Source of the DNA: a bacterium M00.F.Ca.ET.205.01.1.1
GTDB taxonomy: Bacteria; Pseudomonadota; Alphaproteobacteria; Rhizobiales; Rhizobiaceae
NCBI GenBank assembly: GCA_004791255.1
Contig: SRUQ01000010.1
Span: 124,001-188,000, forward strand
Direction: 5' to 3'
DNA: 64,000 bases
In this document: positions 61,141 to 64,000 of the stretch, piece after piece
Numbering within the stretch: position 1 is the first letter of the stretch
How the letters are laid out: each line of letters starts with the position of its first letter
Position numbers and translations under genes: made by a program
The notes under the pieces: model-generated
What the model was told of the DNA's origin: nothing
The model's input: the letters and a program-made list of their open reading frames with translations, nothing else
Databases searched by the model: none

Positions 61141-61422
61141 ATGAACCGTCTGATAAAATATGCAGCAGCCGCGGCCCTCGCCGTTGCTGGAACAGTGGCG
61201 ACAGAAGCTGCGTCCAACGCAATGCCGATCGTCTCCCTAGCCCAGCCGGGAGGCTCCGCGCTGGTGGAGCATGTCCGCTGGGGTTGCGGGATCGGCTGGC
61301 ACCCGAACCGCTGGGGGCATTGCGTGCCGAACCGTATCGTCGTGCGCCCCCACATCGTCGGACCGGCCTTCTATATCGGACATCCGCACCATCGTTGGCA
61401 CCGCTGGCATCATCACTGGTAG
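61141..61422 (+). CDS. GCG_CRPN-type small exported protein with His/Trp-rich tail
   Basis: A 93-residue protein with a signal peptide (YAAAAALAVAGTVATEAAS). The short motif WGCGIGWHPNRWGHCVPN contains two cysteines and is the GCG...CRPN signature of alphaproteobacterial repeat-bearing proteins. The tail GHPHHRWHRWHHHW is strongly suited to metal binding. ATG at 61141; CGGAG lies upstream. The role is unknown. It follows the ECF cluster by 109 bases. Confidence 0.8.
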   Translation: MNRLIKYAAAAALAVAGTVATEAASNAMPIVSLAQPGGSALVEHVRWGCGIGWHPNRWGHCVPNRIVVRPHIVGPAFYIGHPHHRWHRWHHHW

Positions 61423-61431
61423 GCGCACGCG

Positions 61432-61471
61432 GGAGAACGACGCCGCGATCTTCATCACGGCGTCGTTCTCC
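61432..61471. terminator. Bidirectional hairpin between convergent genes
   Basis: GGAGAACGACGCCG and CGGCGTCGTTCTCC form a perfect 14-base-pair stem around a 12-base loop. It lies ten bases after the plus-strand gene and twelve bases after the end of the minus-strand gene. There is no long T run, so termination efficiency is uncertain. Confidence 0.7.
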
Positions 61472-61483
61472 GTGTCGGCCTGA

Positions 61484-64000
61484 TCAGGCGGCTTGGACCT
61501 TGGGAGTTTCCTCGCCGCGCACAAGCCTGGTCACGCCGACGAAGTCGATCTTGCCGGATCCGAGCACCGGCACATGCGCCACGACGCGCACTTCGGCCGG
61601 CACCATCAGGTCCATCGCCCCATTGGCCTTGGCGAAGGCCAGAAAATCCGCGCGGGTCGCGTTGGCGGCCTCGGTGATGAGCACCAGCTTCTCGCCCTTG
61701 CGCTGGTCCGGCACCGTGGCGACCGCGGAGAGCGAGCCCTTCCACAATTCGCCCGCCAGCGCTTCGACGGCAGCCAGCGAAATCATCTCGCCGCCGATCT
61801 TGGCGAAGCGCTTGGCGCGGCCACGGATGCTGACAAAGCCTGCATCGTCGATGCTGACGATGTCGCCGGTATCGTGCCAGCCGTCCTGCAGTGGCTCGAG
61901 CACACCAGGCTTTTCGGCCCTGAGATAGCCGGCCATGACGTTGGGGCCGCGCACGAACAACCGCCCGCCGCCGTCGACGCCGACCACCGTTTCCAGACGG
62001 TATTCCATGCCGGGCATGATTTTTCCAACCGTGCCCGATCTGTTGTACATCGGCGTGTTGATGGAGATGACCGGTGCCGTCTCGGTGACGCCGTAGCCTT
62101 CGAGGATGCGCAGGCCGAATTTCTCCATATAGGTCTCGCGCGTCGAGGCCTTGACCGGTTCGGCGCCGGAAAAGCAGTAGCGGATCGAGCGAAAATCATA
62201 GGGATGCGCTGTGCGCGCATAGCCGCCGAGGAAGGTGTCGGTGCCGAAGATGATCGTCGCGTTCGAGGCGTAGACCAATTCGGGAACGATGCGGTAGTGC
62301 AGCGGCGAAGGATAGAAATAGACCGGGACGCCGGAAACCAGCGGCAGCACCGTACCCGCGGTCAGGCCAAAGGAATGGAAGATCGGCAGCACGTTGAACA
62401 CCTTGTCGCCCGAGTGGAAGTCGATGCGCGAGGCGGCCTGTGCGGCATTGGCCAGGATGTTGCGGTGGGTCAGGACGACGCCCTTGGGCGTGCCTTCCGA
62501 GCCTGAGGTAAACAACACCACCGCTGGGTCGGTGGCCTTGCGGGCAACCCGGGGCGTGCTCTTGCGCAACAGGCCAAGCAGCTTGTCCTTGAGGCCGATG
62601 GTTGCACGCAGGTCGTCGAGCCAGACGATGTTGACCGACCGGCCGACCTCCTCGACCATCGCGCCGAGCTTGGCCTGCTCGACGAAGGCGCGCGAGGTCA
62701 AAATGGTGGTCACCTGCGCCGCCTTGCAGGCGGACAGGATGTTGGCGGCGCCGGCGGTGAAGTTGATCATCGCCGGAACCTTGCCGGCGGACATGACGCC
62801 GAGCAGCGTGGCGCAGGAGCCATTGGCGTTGGGCAGCATGATGCCCAGCGTGTCCTGTCCGGCATAGAGCGTCTCGAACTTCTCGCCGAGCACCGCGGCG
62901 CCGGTGAGCAGCTTGCCGTAGCTCAGCGAGCCGGTGACCGGATCCTGCACGGCAAGTTGCTTCATGCCGCGCTCGTTTGCCGTTTCGATGACCCTTTCGA
63001 GCACGGTCTTGTCGATGTTCTGGGTCTGGAAGACCAAGTTGGACATGACCTGATAGAGGGCGGCGCCGGCGGCGGCACGCCGCTTGCGCCCCTTCAGCTC
63101 GTCCGAAACCTTCAGCTTCACCGGCGGCAATATGGTCACCTTGACCTTCGGGAACAGGCGGCGGCGCACATGCTGCGAGGTCAGCCGCGAGAACGGGCTC
63201 TTCTCCAGCCCGTCGATGCGGATCGGCACCACCATCGAGCCCGTCTTGTCGGCGACCATGGCGGCGCCGTCATAGACCTTCATCAGCCCGCCGGTGACGG
63301 TGATGCGGCCTTCCGGGAAGATGACCAGCGGATCGCCGTTCTGCACGATCTTGATCAGCGTGCGGGTCGACATCGGCTTGGACGGATTGAGCGGCAGGGC
63401 GCGGGTCAGTTTCAGGAACGGCTTCATCCACCAGGCCTGCGCGATGGTGTAGTCGATGGCGAAGACCGGTTCCTCATTGGTCAGCGTCAGCGCCAGCGGA
63501 CCATCGAGGAAGCTGACGTGGTTGAGCGCCAGGATGGGCGCCGGGCCGGCGGCCTTGAGATTGTCCAGGCCCTCGACTTCCAGGCGGTGGAAGGCGCGAA
63601 ACAGGATGGAAACGAAATCGCGGAAGGCGTTGGTCGGCAGATATTTCAGCATCAGCCAGGCGGCGACCGCATTGGCCGCTGCGAGCCCGAACAATATGCC
63701 TCCGGTGGAGACTTTTGTCTGGATCACGGCGACAACAATGCCGCCGACGGTCATGAAGCCGGCGTTGACGATGCTGACGGCGGCGACGACGCGGGCGCGG
63801 CGCGCTTCCGGCGACCAGGCCTGCACGGCGGCGAAGGTCGGCACCACGAGGAAGGCGCTGGAAATCGCCATGCCGGCGAGGTCGAGCGCGACACGAATCG
63901 TGTTCGGCCCGGCGAAGAAGGCGGCAAGCGTTTCAGCTCTCGGCGAAGGCTGCATGCTCCAGATGGTCCAGGCGAGGTCGAGGCCGAACAGCGCCAGCAG
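61484..64000 (-). CDS. aas: Acyl-[ACP]-phospholipid O-acyltransferase / acyl-ACP synthetase fusion, 5'-truncated by window
   Basis: The frame is open to the window edge (839 codons) and the true start lies outside. Its order is: C-terminal end of an MFS (LplT-like) transporter domain with at least three membrane segments (about 1-110), a PlsC acyltransferase (NHVSFLDGPL as HX4D and IFPEGRITVTGG), and an AMP-binding ligase (LFTSGSEGTPKGVV, then GYGVTET and DGWHDTGDIVSID). Such three-part proteins recycle lysophospholipids: import, then acylation with activated fatty acid. Residue positions are counted from the window edge. Confidence 0.92.
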   Translation of the reverse strand: MLALFGLDLAWTIWSMQPSPRAETLAAFFAGPNTIRVALDLAGMAISSAFLVVPTFAAVQAWSPEARRARVVAAVSIVNAGFMTVGGIVVAVIQTKVSTGGILFGLAAANAVAAWLMLKYLPTNAFRDFVSILFRAFHRLEVEGLDNLKAAGPAPILALNHVSFLDGPLALTLTNEEPVFAIDYTIAQAWWMKPFLKLTRALPLNPSKPMSTRTLIKIVQNGDPLVIFPEGRITVTGGLMKVYDGAAMVADKTGSMVVPIRIDGLEKSPFSRLTSQHVRRRLFPKVKVTILPPVKLKVSDELKGRKRRAAAGAALYQVMSNLVFQTQNIDKTVLERVIETANERGMKQLAVQDPVTGSLSYGKLLTGAAVLGEKFETLYAGQDTLGIMLPNANGSCATLLGVMSAGKVPAMINFTAGAANILSACKAAQVTTILTSRAFVEQAKLGAMVEEVGRSVNIVWLDDLRATIGLKDKLLGLLRKSTPRVARKATDPAVVLFTSGSEGTPKGVVLTHRNILANAAQAASRIDFHSGDKVFNVLPIFHSFGLTAGTVLPLVSGVPVYFYPSPLHYRIVPELVYASNATIIFGTDTFLGGYARTAHPYDFRSIRYCFSGAEPVKASTRETYMEKFGLRILEGYGVTETAPVISINTPMYNRSGTVGKIMPGMEYRLETVVGVDGGGRLFVRGPNVMAGYLRAEKPGVLEPLQDGWHDTGDIVSIDDAGFVSIRGRAKRFAKIGGEMISLAAVEALAGELWKGSLSAVATVPDQRKGEKLVLITEAANATRADFLAFAKANGAMDLMVPAEVRVVAHVPVLGSGKIDFVGVTRLVRGEETPKVQAA

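Noticed and set aside
1..64000. CRISPR array or restriction-modification genes
   Set aside because: No regularly spaced short direct repeats and no methylase or endonuclease pair were seen anywhere in the window.

Overview
The window is high-GC chromosomal DNA from an alphaproteobacterium of the Rhizobiales, most likely Mesorhizobium or a close relative. The evidence is the praR/phrR-lnt neighbourhood, an Irr-type iron box, a YejABEF locus with two binding proteins, a short rhizobial SRP RNA, and several dispersed palindromic repeats of the kind common in Mesorhizobium genomes. Most of the window is core genome. No intact IS element or CRISPR array was seen. The genus is an inference from protein and repeat style.

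Layout. Positions 1-12.0 kb hold housekeeping genes, almost all on the minus strand: the start of rimP, trmB, metK, a PraR/PhrR regulator, then lnt, a VOC protein, corC, ybeY, ybeZ/phoH and miaB (the E. coli miaB-ybeZ-ybeY-ybeX-lnt order with one extra gene), plsC, rimI and tsaB. Positions 12.0-18.3 kb hold a six-gene iron module on the minus strand: a cytochrome-type imelysin system (COG3487-3488-3489-3490) with bfd and bfr embedded. A palindromic Irr-like box lies upstream, in the region shared with a divergent FAD reductase. Positions 19.8-26.6 kb carry gabT and an RND efflux operon with two lipoprotein adaptors. Positions 26.8-32.1 kb carry a five-gene dipeptide-type ABC importer. Positions 32.3-38.3 kb carry cell-wall enzymes and the dnaX-ybaB...recR group, plus the SRP RNA gene.

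Positions 38.4-43.1 kb carry a HIT protein, nudC, a small orphan ORF, a Dabb protein, pheA, kdsB and cycM. Positions 43.2-50.9 kb are a complete yejA-yejA-yejB-yejE-yejF peptide importer, followed by a hydroxyacid dehydrogenase, a lipoprotein and a TPR-methyltransferase. Positions 53.5-56.2 kb hold a ligase-associated exonuclease and an ATP-dependent DNA ligase.

A tRNA-Thr(CGT) gene at 57.7 kb is followed by the scar of an integrative element: a tyrosine-recombinase pseudogene and, about 0.8 kb downstream, a second 3' tRNA half. Positions 58.7-61.4 kb hold small accessory genes: a DUF2158 protein, an EF-hand protein, an ECF sigma factor with a membrane partner and a periplasmic metal-sensor-like protein, and a His-rich GCG_CRPN protein. 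The window ends inside a large acyltransferase/acyl-ACP synthetase fusion gene.

The most interesting material is the decayed element at tRNA-Thr, the Irr-boxed iron module, the promoter-plus-terminator leader in front of rimP, and the ECF/EF-hand cluster.
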